From CAZOVB01 sp964583095 (GTDB lineage: Bacteria > Planctomycetota > Phycisphaerae > SM23-33): DNA of 42,757 bases. A model generated the notes under the pieces. The model had not been told where the DNA came from and did no database searches. It saw nothing but the letters and a program-made list of their open reading frames with translations. Below are positions 42,164 to 42,757 of this stretch, in pieces; the first letter of the stretch is position 1, and the number at the start of each line of letters is the position of its first letter. The position numbers were made by a program, and so were the translations under genes. The DNA is taken from assembly GCA_964583095.1 (NCBI GenBank), contig CAZOVB010000037.1, forward strand, positions 1 to 42,757, in the 5' to 3' direction.

Positions 42164-42606
42164 TTCCGATAGTCGCGGGGTGGGGCAAGGACGCCAAGGC
42201 GATAGCCTACATGGGCATTATGAAGTGCCCGAATTGCAGGAACTACGATCACTTCCACCTGTACGAAGTCGCCAAGAAGGTAAGCGCCTTCTTCGTGCCC
42301 GTGGCCAAGTGGGGCAGGAAGTACTACATGGTCTGCAATGTCTGCGAAGCCGCCTTGGAAGTGACCGAATCCGAGAAGGACGAGTTCCTGCGCGAAAGCA
42401 TGGAACTACCGGGGGCCGAAGTGGTGGCTGCGATATGGGGTGAACTCGATACTACGGTTCTACGGTCCGTTGAGGAAGAACTTGATACCGAAAAGGAACT
42501 GGAAGCGGTCGTAGCCCGCCTTGAGGGACAGTACCCCAAGCAGCATGTCGAATACGTCTGCGCCGTCTACGGTGAATCGCTGCAAGACGAAGACCAGCCC
42601 GAATAG
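42160..42606 (+). CDS. Zinc-ribbon protein, second of a tandem pair
   Basis: A 148-residue protein: MKCPNC and VCNVC hold a zinc ribbon in the first 60 residues, with VPVAKWGRKYYMVCNVCEAALEV matching the first protein and zinc_ribbon_15 families. An acidic helical tail of 90 residues follows (EEELDTEKELEAVVARLEGQYPKQHVEYVC). The ATG at 42160 overlaps the stop of the preceding gene and follows GAAGG. Function is unknown; such ribbons often bind nucleic acid or another protein. Confidence 0.75.
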   Translation: MIPIVAGWGKDAKAIAYMGIMKCPNCRNYDHFHLYEVAKKVSAFFVPVAKWGRKYYMVCNVCEAALEVTESEKDEFLRESMELPGAEVVAAIWGELDTTVLRSVEEELDTEKELEAVVARLEGQYPKQHVEYVCAVYGESLQDEDQPE

Positions 42607-42609
42607 CGG

Positions 42610-42729
42610 TCAGAAGGGAATGTCTTCGGCCTCGTAGATGGGGCTTTCGTCCACGGCCAAGAAGGCGGCGGCGTCGGCGCGTGCGGGTTCCCAGCCGCAG
42701 CGTCCTGACTTCAACATTGGGACACCCAT
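42610..42729 (-). CDS. 39-residue microprotein with an SSB-like acidic tip
   Basis: The protein starts MGVPMLKSGRCGWEPARADA and ends SPIYEAEDIPF. The last residues resemble the acidic C-terminal tip of single-strand DNA binding proteins (typically DDDIPF), which recruits replication and repair proteins. The ATG overlaps the stop codon of the upstream gene (TGATG), so translation is probably coupled. It may be an SSB-tip mimic or a conserved small phage protein with an accidental resemblance. Confidence 0.55.
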   Translation of the reverse strand: MGVPMLKSGRCGWEPARADAAAFLAVDESPIYEAEDIPF

Positions 42730-42757
42730 CAGTGGATCAGGTCGTAGAGGGCCTGCT
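42729..42757 (-). CDS. C-terminus of a leftward gene entering from the right (partial)
   Basis: The last codons read QALYDLIH and stop at 42729-42731, overlapping the start of the microprotein. Too short to identify. Confidence 0.5.

Overview
The window reads as a piece of a Planctomycetota chromosome, most likely of the Phycisphaerae type, flanked on both sides by the edges of integrated mobile elements. The taxonomic call rests on several features: high GC with strongly GC-biased third codon positions, three exported proteins with PEP-CTERM sorting tails, a pseudopilin-like protein with the planctomycete-type C-terminus, a Cys-type sulfatase beside an FAD oxidoreductase, several Gfo/Idh/MocA-type sugar oxidoreductases, and repeated GAAAGGA-like ribosome binding sites. 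This is an inference; no marker gene such as rRNA is present.

Layout. Bases 1-600 hold two small leftward genes of a recombinase-associated kind, next to the 3' end of a tRNA-Asn gene (674-749, minus). Bases 750-35021 are ordinary chromosome. Genes here include a frameshifted DUF1566/PEP-CTERM protein, a nucleoside-hydrolase-like protein, a PKD/PEP-CTERM protein, a pseudopilin whose 3' end is repeated beyond a nitrilase-family amidohydrolase, a methyltransferase/ATP-grasp fusion, a FAD oxidoreductase-sulfatase pair, and an ECF sigma/anti-sigma/exported protein operon. Next come an acidic exported protein, a GH10-like glycosidase without signal peptide, a third PEP-CTERM protein, and a dehydrogenase/Gfo pair divergent from an AraC regulator. 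A B12-binding radical SAM enzyme, a methyltransferase, a GntR-controlled operon (GntR, unknown 651-aa protein, DeoC-like aldolase, Gfo/Idh/MocA), a lipoprotein, an orphan DNA methyltransferase, an exported protein and a Ca2+/Na+-antiporter-like protein complete the stretch. The theme is uptake and breakdown of carbohydrates and secretion of surface proteins.

From 35022 onward a second mobile element begins. A tRNA-Gly(GCC) gene is overlapped on the opposite strand by the 3' end of a tyrosine integrase: the last 12 residues and the stop codon of the integrase are read from the antisense of the tRNA, which places the att site there. Leftward from about 41.8 kb run an unknown 467-468 aa protein, an excisionase-type HTH protein, a small four-cysteine protein, a DUF669 protein, a primase-polymerase/DnaB-like helicase gene broken by internal deletions, a winged-helix protein, a small HTH repressor and the integrase. 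To the right, reading rightwards, are two tandem zinc-ribbon proteins, then a leftward 39-residue microprotein ending like the SSB C-terminal tip. No capsid, tail, packaging or conjugation gene is seen before the window ends, so the element looks like a small integrative or satellite-type element; its right end is outside the window.

The most unusual items are the decayed primase-helicase in this otherwise intact-looking element with candidate leaderless promoters and an iteron-like cluster, the SAM-methyltransferase/D-Ala-D-Ala-ligase-like fusion, the 30-bp perfect palindrome sitting just downstream of a near-consensus promoter in front of the GntR operon, and the 107-bp repeat flanking the amidohydrolase gene.
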